Assembly: GCA_020726505.1 (NCBI GenBank)
Contig: JAHLEZ010000003.1
Location: forward strand, 2,418,001 to 2,482,000
Source of the DNA: Leptodontidium sp. MPI-SDFR-AT-0119
Taxonomy: Eukaryota; Ascomycota; Leotiomycetes; Helotiales; Leptodontidiaceae
Reading direction: 5' to 3'
Length of the DNA stretch: 64,000 nucleotides
The notes beneath the pieces are model-generated. The model was not told the origin of the DNA. It ran no database searches and was given only the letters and a program-made list of their open reading frames with translations. A program made the translations under genes and the position numbers. Positions 44,053-56,204 of the stretch are shown here, piece by piece. Within the stretch, counting starts at the first letter, position 1. Each line of letters opens with the position of its first letter.

Positions 44053-47000
44053 ATGGGAGACAGCCAAATCGACACTCCCGGATCCGCTGGGTCCGGCGTC
44101 AAGATATCGATAGATCGGGGTGGAACTTTCACAGATGTGCACGCCTCAGTGCCTGGCCAAGATGACATTATTCTCAAAGTTCTGTCTGTTGACCCTGCGA
44201 ATTACAGCGATGCGCCTACCGAAGGCGTACGACGGATTTTGGAATTGGTCACAGGGAAGCCACATCCCCGCGGAGAGCCTCTTGATACCAAACTAATTGA
44301 GAGAATCCGGATGGGAACTACTGTTGGAACGAACGCTCTACTGGAGAGAAAAGGGGCTCGCTCGGCTCTTTTGATTACCAAAGGATTCAAGGACCTTCTC
44401 AAGATCAGCAACCAGTCAAGGCCTAATATCTTCGATCTGACTGTTGCTCGTCCAGAGCTTCTTTACCAGTCTGTTATCGAAGTAGACGAGCGAGTCACTC
44501 TCGAGGGTTACGCTGAAGATCCCTCTCCGTTGGAAATCGATACTTCCAGCGATGAAGCCCTTCATGTTGGTCTCACAGGCGAAGTCATTCGCGTTCTCAA
44601 ATCACCCGACTTGGTCGTGGTTAAGGAGTCTTTGCAGAAGCTCTGGGATGAAGGATACAGATCTTTATCAGTTGTGTTGATACACTCCTACGTCTACCCC
44701 GAGCACGAGCGTCATATAGGAGCCCTCGCCAGGGAGATGGGCTTTTCTGTCGTCGAATCTGCCGCCTTACAGCCTATGATCAAGGCCGTACCTCGCGGCA
44801 TGTCTGCAACAGCAGATGCTTACCTCACTCCAATCATCAAATCATACATCCAGTCGATCTCCGACAGCTTCAAGGGCGGTCTCACTTCTTCAGATCTCAG
44901 ATGCGAGTTCATGCAGTCCGATGGAGGGCTGGTGGACTTTCGAGGCTTTGGTGGGCTGAGAAGCATTCTGTCTGGACCTGCAGGTGGTGTCGTTGGCTAT
45001 GCTCAGACATCTTGGGACGCCGAGCAACGCAAACCGGTGATCGGGTTTGATATGGGCGGAACATCAACGGACTGTTCACGCTTTGCTGGTACTTACGAAC
45101 ATGTATTCGAGACTGTCACTGCCGGTATCACCATCCAGTCACCGCAGTTGGATATCATCACGTAAGCTCTGCAACTTCCACAGTACTTTTGACATGCTGA
45201 CTTGCCACAGTGTTGCTGCAGGTGGTGGATCTATGCTTTTCTGGCGCAATGGGCTCTTTGCAGTCGGTCCTGAATCAGCTGGTGCTCATCCAGGACCAGC
45301 TTGCTATCGGAAAGGCGGTCCGTTGACCATTACAGATGCGAATCTGTTTCTTGGAAGAATCGTTCCCGAGTACTTCCCTAAGATATTTGGTCCTAATGAG
45401 GATCAACCCCTGGGAACTGAAATCGTGGTGGAGCTGTTTGCTAAATTGACCGAGGAAATCAACAACGATAATCGAGCTGCAGGTCGGGCTGAGTTTTCGC
45501 CCGAGGAAGTCGCCTTGGGCTTCCTCCGTGTTGCATCAGAAGTTATGGCTCGTCCAATACGAGCTCTTACTGAGGCTCGAGGCCACGATACCTCGGATCA
45601 CATGCTAAGCTGTTTTGGAGGCGCTGGTGGACAACATGCCTGTGATGTTGCTGCGGCACTGTCCATTTCACAAGTCGTCATCCATAAGTACTCATCGATT
45701 CTGAGTGCTTATGGCCTGTCACTGGCGGATGTTGTTCACGAAGTACAGAGACCAGCAGCGATGGCTTTCGGACCCTCAAAATATCCCGAGATCACATCAA
45801 CCCTCGATGAGCTTTCTTTAACAGCAACAGAGCACTTGCGAGGCCAGAAACTCGGCGATGATCTGATTCGACTCGAGCTATACCTCAACATGAGATATGA
45901 AGGATCCAATTCTTCATTCATGATCATGCAGGAGCCCCACCAAGCCGTTGAGAACTTCCAGAAAACCTTCGAAGAGAGACATTCTCGAGAGTTTGGCTTC
46001 GTCTTTCCAGAGAAGAAGATTCTCATCGACGATTTCCGCGTCCGTGCAGTCGGATCAGCCGCAAAACACATGGGAGACAGCCCATATCAGCAGCTAAAGA
46101 GAGTCGCAGAAAAGTCTGTCGCTGTCCCTGAGCCTGAGACCAAGACGCTCATATGTTTCGACGCCAATTCGGGACATGTCAACACTGGTGTCCATCTGTT
46201 AGGAAATCTTGAGCCAGGCACAAGACTTCCTGGTCCAGCATTGATCCTAGACAAAACTCAAACGATCCTGGTATCCCCAGGGTGTCTTGCAACGGTGCTT
46301 GAGAGTACAGTCATGATCGACTTGGCTGGGCCAAATCCCGTCACAAAGATCTCGGATAGCTCTCCAGTCCCAACTAGGGATGAGGTCAATCCAATCAAGT
46401 TGTCCATCTTTGGTCACAGGTAAATACTTCTTACAGCTGCCACCGATATCGAATTCACTCAGCTAATCCCAAATCCTAGATTCATGTCGATCGCCGAGCA
46501 GATGGGGCGTACTCTCCAGAAGACATCCGTGTCGACGAACATTAAAGAAAGACTGGACTTCTCCTGCGCCTTATTCTCACCCGACGGAGGGTTGGTCGCA
46601 AATGCTCCTCACGTCCCGGTCCATCTTGGTAGCATGCAATTTTGCGTCAGGCATCTCCACCACATGTGGATGGGTAAACTAGAAGAAGGCGATGTGTTGC
46701 TATCAAATCACCCCTCCAGCGGTGGTACTCATCTTCCTGATCTCACAGTTGTGACACCTGTATTCGACAATGGCGAGATCGTCTTCTATGTGGCATCGCG
46801 TGGTCACCATGCTGATATTGGTGGAAGCCGACCCGGGTCAATGCCACCGGATTCTAAGTGGCTGTATGAAGAGGGTGCAGCTATCTTCGGCGAGAAGATC
46901 GTCAGTCATGGTCGATTCAATGAAGAGAGAGTCATCGAGATGCTACTGCACGAGCCTTCAAAGTACCCAGGTATTTCCGGTACTCGAGCACTGAGCGACA

Positions 47001-48055
47001 ACCTCTCTGATCTCAAGGCTCAGATAGCAGCAAACAAACAAGGGATCAACCTCATCCAAGCATTGATCGAGGAGCATACTCTATTCCAAGTTCACAAATA
47101 CATGTTTGCGATCCAGGATAACGCCGAAGAGGCAGTTCGAAGTCTTCTCAAGATAATGAATACGTCCGGTGCGGCACTTCAGGCCGTGGATTACATGGAT
47201 GATGGAACCCCAATTGCTTTGAAGATCACCATCGACGAGAACACTGGATCGGCAGTCTTCGACTTCAATGGCACAGGTCCTCAAGTGTACGGTAACACCA
47301 ACGCCCCGATTGCAATCACCCACTCCGCAATTATTTATTGTCTCCGAGCACTCATTGCCTCGGACATCCCTCTCAACCAAGGTTGCCTCAAGCCGATCGA
47401 TATTCGCGTACCCGAACACTCAATCCTATCCCCAGCAGCAGGTGCTTCAGTAGTCGGAGGAAACGTTCTCACATCGCAACGCATCACAGACGTTATTCTC
47501 ACAGCTTTCAGCGCCTGTGCCGACAGTCAAGGATGCATGAACAACCTGACCTTTGGAATTGGAGGGAAGGCTATTAATGCCAACGGCGAGGAGATCGTAG
47601 AGAAAGGGTTTGGCTATTACGAAACAATCGGTGGTGGTGCGGGTGCTGGCCCGACGTGGGACGGGACGAGTGGTGTGCACACACACATGACCAACACGCG
47701 TATAACAGACCCAGAAGTGTTTGAGAAACGTTATCCAGTTCTTTTGCGGGAGTTCGGCATACGCGAGGGCTCTGGTGGCGAGGGACTGCATCCCGGTGGA
47801 GATGGAATTGTCAGGGACATCGAGTTCTTAGTACCTAAAGTCCAGGTATCGATTCTTTCGGAGAGAAGAACGAGGGCGCCAAAGGGAAGTAATGGTGGAG
47901 GAGCTGGTGAGATGGGCAGGAATCTCTGGGTGAGAAAAGAGGATGGCTTGGTTATAAATCTTGGCGGCAAGGCAACGGCGAGCTTTGAGAAGGGAGACAG
48001 GATCATCATTAATTCACCAGGCGGTGGTGGATGGGGACGAAAGGGAGCGTCGTAG
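44053..48055 (+). CDS. OXP1: 5-oxoprolinase (ATP-hydrolysing), full-length HyuA-HyuB fusion
   Basis: Exons 44053-45161, 45211-46419 and 46480-48055 join to 1297 residues, the normal size of eukaryotic 5-oxoprolinase. The first half is the hydantoinase A region: [14 protein letters not shown] with the ATP-phosphate loop, [65 protein letters not shown] and [17 protein letters not shown]. The second half, from about residue 775, is hydantoinase B with [53 protein letters not shown] and the Gly-rich C-terminus NSPGGGGWG. The enzyme opens 5-oxoproline to glutamate with ATP in the cytosol, closing the gamma-glutamyl cycle. A start at 44035 is also in frame but has a poorer context. It is divergent from the D-glutamate cyclase-like gene, whose product would feed it. 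Confidence 0.95.
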
Positions 48056-48162
48056 TTTGGAGGAGGCGGCCAAGTAATTCTGTCCTTTGGTGTGTTGACT
48101 TTCAAAGGAACCGTGATATCCACAAACAGCTCAAAGACTTCAAGTCTCTTTTACGTGAATCT

Positions 48163-49611
48163 TCAAGGGAAAGGTGGATAAGGCAGATGATGATCTGCAA
48201 ACTGCCACGTCTCGTCGTCGAAAATGAATGGCACGTCTCTCACACGAGTGTTGTACCCCGTGCCCACTCTCGGCCTCAAAACCCGACTCGGGTCTCGCTT
48301 AATTGGATTGTCACCGACTGCGCAAATGTACGCTTGAATCCTGCTCTTCAAAGTCTCAAAAGTTGGAATCGCTAGCGACGTTTCGGCAACCTCCCAAGCC
48401 TCATTCCTGCGGTTGAAGAGCAAGCCAGAAAACTCTACGGTGGCCAAGGATAACACCTGCCGTAGGAACTCGATGATGTCTAGCCATGACGGGATCTCTT
48501 CTTCGCCCTTTGAGTTGATTTCTGGGTCCAAAGTGATAGAATGTAGCTCAAGGGAGCTTAAAGAAGACCTGTGTCGCAATAGAACATTTCGCAGCTCGGT
48601 TTCCGTCATTCTGAGATGCTCCATCGAAAGATGTTGAAGTCCTGCCCAATGTTGCGAACTTGACATAATACATGAGAGCTGGAGTGGCCGACGATCGATC
48701 TGTAGGAACAAGTGCCCACGATACACGAGTTTCAACTCTTGTAAATTTGGACAGCTAGTCATCATGTGGCCGAAACTGGATGTTTGACAATGCTTTTTGT
48801 GAACGAATATGAGACCCAGTTTTCTCAGAGCTGGGAATTCCCATGCGTGGGGATAGCTATCAGGGGCCAAGTCAGATAAATGAAGGTCGACACCGTCGAG
48901 CGCAGTCAACATGGATGTTTTGTTCGCAAGATGTAGAACCTTCATAACATCCCATTGTCGAGGACGTTGGACGGGGTTGAATAGTATTTGTCGCCCGGAT
49001 AGCGTATCCTGTGAGAACTTGGAGCTGGCCACAAAACTGTTAAAAAGGGTTTGTGTGCTTGAGTTTGAAGTCTGAGGTTTTCTGAGCATTGTTGGTTGAA
49101 GTATGGAATTGAGGTTGAGGCATTGGATGATGCTGCCCAGAAGTACAGAATGTACATCCCTTGCCCGGACGAACGCCTGCTCATCATCAAGATATTCAAG
49201 CCATTTCGCATAATAAGTTTGCAGTTCCGACTCGGGGTATGTGTAGAGAACTTCCAGCCGACCCATATAGTCGACGCCCTCGAAGTTCCCGGCATGGTCC
49301 TCTCGCCAGTCTTCAAACGGATTGATGGAAGGTGGGTCGAATTCACAGCTGCAAACTGTTCGCGGATCGCTGTCCAGAACTCTCACATACTTTCTAAGTA
49401 TGGGATGTTCGGAAACTAGCTGAAATCTTCGAAGGCTTTTGAGACTGGTGGTGAGATATATAGTGTAGTAGAGCTGTTGAGCGGCGATGGATGTGAAGGT
49501 GGAACAGGTGAGACGGAAGCTTTTGAGATCTGGCCGAGGGATTTCCTTGCATATCTTTATTAAAAGTTCGGACGGGAGACTGGTGAGATTGATGCTAGTG
49601 ATTGATGACAT
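48163..49611 (-). CDS. F-box protein
   Basis: A single exon of 482 residues. The N-terminus carries a clear F-box: LTSLPSELLIKICKEIPRPD, then LKSFRLTCSTFTSIAAQQLY, at residues 9-48. The middle and C-terminal parts contain irregular Leu-rich segments (FPALRKLGLIFVHKK, CPNLQELKLVYRG and HLSMEHLRMTETELRNVLLR) that may form an LRR-like substrate surface, as is usual in this expanded fungal family. F-box proteins recruit targets to SCF ubiquitin ligases through Skp1; the target here is unknown. The gene ends 107 bp from the oxoprolinase stop, tail to tail. Members of this family vary widely between species and often include recent duplicates. Confidence 0.88.
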   Translation of the reverse strand: MSSITSINLTSLPSELLIKICKEIPRPDLKSFRLTCSTFTSIAAQQLYYTIYLTTSLKSLRRFQLVSEHPILRKYVRVLDSDPRTVCSCEFDPPSINPFEDWREDHAGNFEGVDYMGRLEVLYTYPESELQTYYAKWLEYLDDEQAFVRARDVHSVLLGSIIQCLNLNSILQPTMLRKPQTSNSSTQTLFNSFVASSKFSQDTLSGRQILFNPVQRPRQWDVMKVLHLANKTSMLTALDGVDLHLSDLAPDSYPHAWEFPALRKLGLIFVHKKHCQTSSFGHMMTSCPNLQELKLVYRGHLFLQIDRRPLQLSCIMSSSQHWAGLQHLSMEHLRMTETELRNVLLRHRSSLSSLELHSITLDPEINSKGEEEIPSWLDIIEFLRQVLSLATVEFSGLLFNRRNEAWEVAETSLAIPTFETLKSRIQAYICAVGDNPIKRDPSRVLRPRVGTGYNTRVRDVPFIFDDETWQFADHHLPYPPFP

Positions 49612-50802
49612 GTTGGATTGTTGTAGCTAGAAGATTTGATAAGCATACAACCGGCAGGCCCGTTATTGTTTCAATTGCAGTTTTCTGGACACGCACAAGG
49701 ATATAATCGAACAAGACTACTGCTTTGCATACCTTACGTAGTGCAGGAGAAGACGGCGATACCAACACGGGGTTCGGAACTCTACCGCAGAAATTTGGTG
49801 TTTGATGTGATGGGGAGACGCGAGGCGGTCTGGCACGAACGCGGGATGGGGAACAGATCCAGTGACCCAGGGCACGTGATCTTAAACGGAGTTTGGATTC
49901 CGGATTTGAACCTTAATCTGTCATACAAACAAATAGAATCGATAGCCACTATGTATAATAATCATACTAGAATGGTTACTCTACTGAATTATCTGGCCAA
50001 ACAATTCGAAGTAATCAGGGGCAGACTTCAAATGGTTCTGATCACGTGTTGCTACCAAACTGACCAGGGGGGCCAATTGTCCCACTTCTAGCTGTGGCAT
50101 TGCGATGAAGACAACATCAACATCCAGTGCCCATTCCCGTTCCATCGCTCAACCCTAAACCTCCTTCCAGAATGTGATTGACGGGTGCATTTCAATCATA
50201 GATATACGCACCTACACAGGATCTCTTTTGACACCTCCAGCCGATCTTCGCGAGTCACGCACCCTCTCTTCCTACCAGCCATGATTCGAAAACCAATTGC
50301 CAAAGCAGCAATGCCGTCGCAATGGTTGTAGCCACGAGATACATCTTCGGCGTGAATCGGGTCGATGGCATGAATCTTTGACAAATTCGCTCTTGATTGT
50401 GGAGGGTCTTATCCGTCGCCCTGGTCGCCGTGGATGTCCTTCTCGTCAAATCCTGTACTTAGGGGACGAATGCTGGAACGACCTGCACTTAGAGGCTTAG
50501 GTCGACATCCGCGTCGCGTATATTATCACTTAGGAGTCAAGTTGAGAAGAACAAATCTCGACTTACCTAAGAGCCCACAGAAGCCCAGCAACGGTGCTTT
50601 TTTCGCCCTTTCAACATAAAAGCCGCGCCGTCCGCCTCGAGAAAGAAGTTTCCCTTTCATTCTTTGGTTCCATTCCATCATCACAAGCCAAAACGCACTT
50701 AATTCACCCCACCAAACTGCCCCGCGATTCACTCATTGTCCTCGAAACATCAACAAAGTACTTTGTGTATAGCTTTGGTTTCTGCCAAACAATCTTTCCA
50801 CA
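49612..50802. other. 1.2-kb divergent intergenic region
   Basis: Separates the leftward F-box gene from the rightward arginase gene. No gene is supported. The last 250 bp is leader-like, CT/CA-rich sequence before the arginase ATG. Confidence 0.5.
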
Positions 50803-51886
50803 ATGACAACCACTTCGATGATTCAGCCAAAATTCCTCACCAAAGGCGACGAGCTCGGTGTGGTCGCCGTCGGGTTCTCTGGTGGACAAGTAAGCAGCTA
50901 CGTAACCTCAAAGCACTCGCATCTAACAACTACCAGTGCAAACCCGGAGTCGATGCGGCGCCATCAGCTCTGATCGAGAGCGGCCTCCTTACACAGCTCA
51001 AAGAGGACTTGGGCTACAAGCTATTTCACGATGATACCGTCCATTCTTACAAAGAACTCCTACCATCCTCTGATCCAGAATACCGCGGAATGAAGAACCC
51101 TCTTGCAGTATCTGCCGTTACGCGCAAGCTCTCGGAGCAGGTCTACTCGCATGCGAAAGAGGGCCGGATGGTCTTGACACTTGGCGGTGATCACAGTATT
51201 GCGATTGGCACGATTGCAGGTACAGCGAGAGCCATTCGGGAGCGTTTGGATCGCGAGATAGCTGTTATTTGGGTCGATGCGCATACGGATATCAATACTC
51301 CAGAGACAAGCGACAGCGGAAATGTACACGGAATGCCCGTTGCTTTCTTGACTGGATTAGCCAAGGATGACAGAGAAGATGTGTTCGGCTGGTTGAAGAA
51401 GGAGAACCTCATCAGTGTGAAGAAGCTAGTGTACATTGGCCTTCGAGATGTCGATCGTGGCGAGAAGCTCATTTTGAGAGAGAATGGAATTAAGGCTTTC
51501 AGTATGCATGATATTGACAGGTTCGTTGCCGAGCTCCAACCCACGAGAAATATTACTGATTGATTTGTAGACATGGTATCGGCAGAGTTATGGAGATGGC
51601 ATTGGGCCACATCGGTACTGACACGCCTATCCACTTGTCTTTCGACGTCGATGCGTTAGATCCAATGTGGGCTCCCAGCACTGGAACTCCTGTCCGAGGT
51701 GGTCTTACATTGAGAGAGGGCGATTTCATTGCTGAGTCAGTCCACGAAACTGGAAATCTTGTGGCAATGGACTTGGTCGAGGTCAATCCTACGTTAGAGC
51801 CAGGAGTTGATGACATCGGAGCCCACATGACTGTCAGATCTGGATGTTCCTTGGTCAGATGTGCGTTGGGAGAATCTTTGCTTTAG
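50803..51886 (+). CDS. CAR1: arginase
   Basis: Exons 50803-50889, 50937-51520 and 51571-51886 join to 328 residues. The metal-binding motifs are intact: GGDHS with His115, WVDAHTDIN with Asp143, His145 and Asp147, and SFDVDALDPMWAPSTGTPV. The N-terminal GVVAVGFSGGQCKPGVDAAP and the C-terminal EVNPTL complete the arginase signature. The enzyme splits arginine to ornithine and urea with two manganese ions, normally in the cytosol, and begins arginine catabolism to glutamate. The ATG follows a TTTCCACA leader. The intron positions leave the conserved motifs whole. Near the oxoprolinase cluster it adds to a nitrogen-catabolic neighbourhood, though arginase is a housekeeping gene and its position may be accidental. 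Confidence 0.96.
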
Positions 51887-52413
51887 ATGCTGGATGGGAA
51901 AATCGGACATTTGGGTTTGGGATCGGCAAGGTGGAGGAGTAAAGGCTCGGATACTTTGATACTCCGGTAGATCACCATTGGAACTCACATGGACATTTTT
52001 ATGAAGCCTGTCCTTGACATCGTGCATGTGTTTCATGGTGTGTCTGGATTCAAATACAACGCTCCTCTTGGTTTGTTGTGTAAGGTAGCCAATGCTTGGA
52101 TACTCGAATGGTGAAAGTGGACTTTGATATGCCATTCAATGACAGAAAACATATCTCATGCATGAAACTCCGACCGTACAGTTACATTTCAAATTTGCAA
52201 GGTCACAAAACAGAGTTGGAGATCCAAAGTTGGACCCTATCGGGATAGTCACCCGAGCCGGAGCCACTAGCCAAGGCTGAGATTCCAGAAGACTCGAGAC
52301 TGAGATCTGTCAGCCAAACTAAACAACCCTCTCAGCCTCGCCTTCATTACGACTTCGCCTCTACCTACAACCACACGCAGCATATAAATTTGATACTCTG
52401 ATACTCCATAATC
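51887..52413. other. 527-bp intergenic region
   Basis: 3' flank of arginase and promoter of the zinc finger gene, both rightward. A TATAAA lies only 25 bp before the ATG, too close to be an ordinary TATA box. No gene is seen. Confidence 0.5.
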
Positions 52414-53361
52414 ATGGCCTCGTCATCACGCTCAGAACCAGAAGAAACCAGCTTCACAACAATGGACGAAAAAGACCCCACCCTCATCGGCGCCCATTGT
52501 CAATACACCTACTGCAACCAACTCGATTTCCTCCCCTTCCGGTGCGAATCATGCCGTGGCACATTCTGTCTCGACCACCGCTCAGAAAGCGGACATCACT
52601 GTGCGAAAGCAGGAGAATGGGCCGCGAAACGGAGGAGAGCGAATCTCTCTACACCTTCTCTCGGAGCAGGCAAACTGATGAGCGAAGTTGAGAAGCCTTG
52701 CGCCTCACCAACTTGCAAGACTATAATCGGCACGAGCCTCTCCACTTCAGTACATTGCTCTACATGTAATCGCGATTACTGCCTCAAGCACAGACTAAAG
52801 GAAGACCACGATTGCAAAAACCTCATCCCGATCGGGGCTCGAGTCGGTCGATTCGATGCTCAAGCCGACACAGCGAAGAACGCCCTTGGTCGACTGAAAG
52901 CCTGGGGCTCAGCGCAAAAGGCCAAAGCCAGCAGCGGAGCTACACGGGTCCTCCCAAAACCCAAACCGACATCCGCCGCAGCGCGAGTCATCGCCGTCAA
53001 CAACCTCAAGAAGACCGCGAAGGGCGACGACAAACTCCCGCCTGAGAAGAGGATATACCTGCATGTTGAGGCGGAAGCTGCGACCATCACGTCGAAGTTC
53101 CCGAGTGGTGCGTTCTATTACTCGAAGGATTGGGTTATGGGACGAGTGCTGGATGCGGCGGCCAAGAGCCTGCAGGTCCAGAATGTGAATAATCAAGGTA
53201 CGGACGAGAAGGACAAGTTGAGGATCTTCCATGTGGAAGGTGGGAGGTTACTGGAGTTTAATGAGAAGGTTGGCTCGGCGCTTGTTAGTGGGAATAAGAT
53301 TGTGTTGTTGAGGGGTGTTGGACCTGCGGTTCCGGACCTGATTGATTTGACGAATGCTTGA
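52414..53361 (+). CDS. CUZ1: AN1-type zinc finger protein, Cuz1/ZFAND1-like
   Basis: A single exon of 315 residues. Two AN1 zinc fingers lie at the N-terminus: the first from about residue 29 (CQYTYCNQLDFLPFRCESC, then FCLDHRSESGHHC) and the second from about residue 96 (CASPTCKTIIG, then CSTCNRDYCLKHRLKEDHDC). A charged linker leads to a C-terminal ubiquitin-like domain from about residue 215 (KRIYLHVEAEAATI, FPSGAFYYSKDWVMGRVLDA, LRIFHVEGGRLLEFNE). This architecture is that of Cuz1 in yeast and ZFAND1 in animals, which bind Cdc48/p97 and the proteasome and help clear arsenite-damaged proteins and stress granules. It is cytosolic or nuclear. All zinc ligands appear present. Confidence 0.92.
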   Translation: MASSSRSEPEETSFTTMDEKDPTLIGAHCQYTYCNQLDFLPFRCESCRGTFCLDHRSESGHHCAKAGEWAAKRRRANLSTPSLGAGKLMSEVEKPCASPTCKTIIGTSLSTSVHCSTCNRDYCLKHRLKEDHDCKNLIPIGARVGRFDAQADTAKNALGRLKAWGSAQKAKASSGATRVLPKPKPTSAAARVIAVNNLKKTAKGDDKLPPEKRIYLHVEAEAATITSKFPSGAFYYSKDWVMGRVLDAAAKSLQVQNVNNQGTDEKDKLRIFHVEGGRLLEFNEKVGSALVSGNKIVLLRGVGPAVPDLIDLTNA

Positions 53362-54498
53362 GAGCGCGGTGGTCATGATTGCATTTGTTGGGCGTTGGAT
53401 ATTGGGAGGGCAGCATGGGAGATTTGGCGTTTATTATACTGGGACGATACGTCGATACCTAGCATTGGAAACGTGCAGTACACATTTCCATGCATTACAT
53501 AGTTGTGTAAGTTTCCTAGAGGTATGCTCTCAACGCGGGATCGAATGGTTACAAAACTCATCTGACTATTTTTGCGTTCTCCTTTCCAGTATGACAGCAA
53601 TGGAGCTAAAGCAGTCAGTTAAGTGCCCCCCACCCCCCAATGAAGCATCTTACAGTATCTCTGTTTGTCTAGTGACATCTGAAGAGGTGTATTTCAGAAT
53701 TGCAACTGTAGTCTGTGTTTCAATTCGGTAGGCGGCACTGGCAACAGGCGTAAATTTACCGTACGACATGGGCACTACGTCCTCGAATGTCACTCATTTC
53801 ATTTGACATCTTGTCCTAAGGCCTCAAGCACATATGCAGGCCCTTCCAAATGGAGAGATAAACCGCTTATCCCGCTACCACAAGTCAGCATGGTACCAAA
53901 AGCGTACATGTGAGCATTCAAATATGCATGCATCGCGTGTGTTTTGCTTATCCCCCTAGGTACATTAACGCTGGACGCTTGAATAAGGTTAAAGAAGACG
54001 ATCCCAAAAGTGACTCTCGCCTCTCACACACCTTTCATCACCAAGCGCCCGCCTCCTGATTCGCCTCTATTCCTATCTTCCTTGGCATGCTCTGAGACCT
54101 GCACAGCCACGGCGTAGCTACACGCTCGTTGGCACCTGTCAACCTCACGTCATTGGCCCTGAGTTGGGCAATTTGGGCTTCCAAGAAGCAGCATAACCGC
54201 CGAGGTGGGAAAGTGGGAGTACTCCGTGTGCCACCCCTCATTCCATTCCACTCGCAAGCCAATGTCCCACACGCCCGTTTGTGACTTGTTTGATGTTGCC
54301 TTGCCTTGCCTCTTTTCTACAGACCTTGAGTTCTTTAATTTATTTCCCATCCTTCTCACAATTCTCACAATTCGCTCCTTAGTTGTGGTGGTCTCTTAAG
54401 TCTTCTCTTTCCCTCTATTTTCTCAAATCCCTCTTTCTTTACCCCCGCATCTACCTATCATTGGCATCACTTCTGCCAACCAAGGCCTGATTGCAAGA
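53362..54498. other. 1.1-kb intergenic region
   Basis: 3' flank of the zinc finger gene and long CT-rich upstream region of the spartin-like gene. Open frames are short and without recognisable features. Confidence 0.5.
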
Positions 54499-56204
54499 AT
54501 GGCGTCAGGACATAATGTATGTCCGCTATGTCCCAACTACGAGGTTTTATTTACTTATCAATTGTTGGCAGGATCCAAAGCTTCTCTATGCCATCAACGG
54601 TATCAATGCATACCATCTTGAGAATGGCAAGGAAGATTGTCTTACGCCCGCTGGTGGCCAAACGCTGTCTTTGCTGATGGTCCCAACATCGTCACCATTC
54701 TCCGGATTATCTTCTGCAGACCCCCAATCTGCTGCTCCCGAAGAAGACTTCTATCTACATCTTCATCTCCCTCCCGAGCTCGACCTACCCCTCCCTGCGA
54801 CTACACAGATATACCACCAACCGCCCAACAGCTACCTCATTCCAAGATGGGACTTAGGTCCAGATAGTGGCGCCTTCACAAGAATAGAGTTCCCTGGTGT
54901 TGGAAAGGGCAAAGGAAGCCAGGAGGATGTCGATACGTTTGAGACAATTCTTGCGCAATGCACAGCCTTTCTAGAGCGAGCCTCGCCACCCAAGTCCTCG
55001 CGACCTAAGGTTTCGAGGAGCAAGAGTGGTAAGGAGCTACCTATTCCTGCATATGACCCTTCAGCATTCAAGCCAGGAGAGGCATATGTTCCAGGTAGCT
55101 CTAGCTCTCATACTGGCGGCCAAATCGTTCTGATCGATGAGGAGAATGGAAGTGTCGTGGGTGAACTAGGAGAGGGGTTCCAGGTAGTAGAAGATAGTAA
55201 GATGAAGCCAGGCTCCAAAGGTATGTGTCTTTCTGAGGCTTCGCAAACCTCACTAACAGGTTCAAGATCCGGTCATCATATCGCTGCCTCAAGATGGATC
55301 TCAGAATATCGGTGTTGCACCTGCATCCCAAGAATACCTTGAGATGGCTATGCATCCTGCATACAAGAACTCCACACTGGTTTCAAAGGCAGCTATGGCC
55401 TCTCGCCTCATTGTTACGACATCCACCTATGTTTCCAAGACCCTGCAAAGCCAAGCCGACAGCTTCACGCAGAAGACCAAGCCAAATGCGAAGCCCATGA
55501 CCTTTGATGCTACGACTCAGACGCGCGTCCGCAAAGTTCACACCTTCACTGAGGGGGCAGCAGGCCTGAGTGCTAAGACTGTGGGACAAGTTAGCAAGTA
55601 TGCACAAAATCTCGGTGCTACGCTTGCCAAGCGCGGAGAAAAGAGCCATCATAAAGGCATTGGCCCTGATGGACAGCCTGTTAGTGATTACAAGCCTGGT
55701 CTGTTGAACAAGAGTTTGATGGCATTCTCTACAATTGCGGACGGAATTGATCAGGCCGGTCGAACTCTCTTGGCTTCTACATCTTCTGCCGCGACGACTG
55801 TTGTAACCCACAAGTATGGTGCTGAAGCTGGTGAACTCTCAAAGAGTATTGGTGGGGGTGTCAAGAATGTCGGTCTGGTCTACATAGATGCTACGGGCGT
55901 CTCGCGTAGGGCAATTGTCAAGTCTGTGGCCAAGGGAATGGTAGTTGGCAAGATGAAAGGGGGAGGCGATCTAGTTGTCGGCGGAGGTGATGGGGGAGTA
56001 ATTCCCGCACCACAGAGCTCTACTGCCAACTGGAAAGAGAGAGAGGCTGCTCAAGGACGTTATACTGATGATCTCAGTATGAGTGGTGGAAGGAGCACGC
56101 CTGATCTGGTTGGGTACGGAAGAGCTGCTCCTCCAGCTTATGCCCCAGGCCCCGGAGAGACACTCGAGGGACAGAAGGCCTACCTACCTGACCAGAAACG
56201 TTGA
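54499..56204 (+). CDS. spartin-like protein with senescence domain
   Basis: Exons 54499-54516, 54572-55220 and 55267-56204 join to 534 residues. The first exon encodes only MASGHN. Residues 7-60 (DPKLLYAINGINAYHLENGK, then TPAGGQTLSLLMVPT) match the N-terminal lipid-binding-like part of fungal spartin-family proteins. The senescence/spartin domain covers about residues 240-450, with Ala/Gly-rich helices SKAAMASRLIVTTSTYVSKT, GLLNKSLMAFSTIADGIDQA, GRTLLASTSSAATTVVTHKY and GGGVKNVGLVYIDATGVSRR. The tail is Gly/Pro-rich and unstructured. Spartin in animals works on lipid droplets, where it delivers lipids and helps lipophagy; the fungal role is inferred. The acceptor at 55266 was chosen because it alone keeps the frame. 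Confidence 0.88.

Noticed and set aside
44202..48123. several antisense open frames opposite the oxoprolinase
   Set aside because: They mirror the coding frame of a long conserved gene and have no features of their own.
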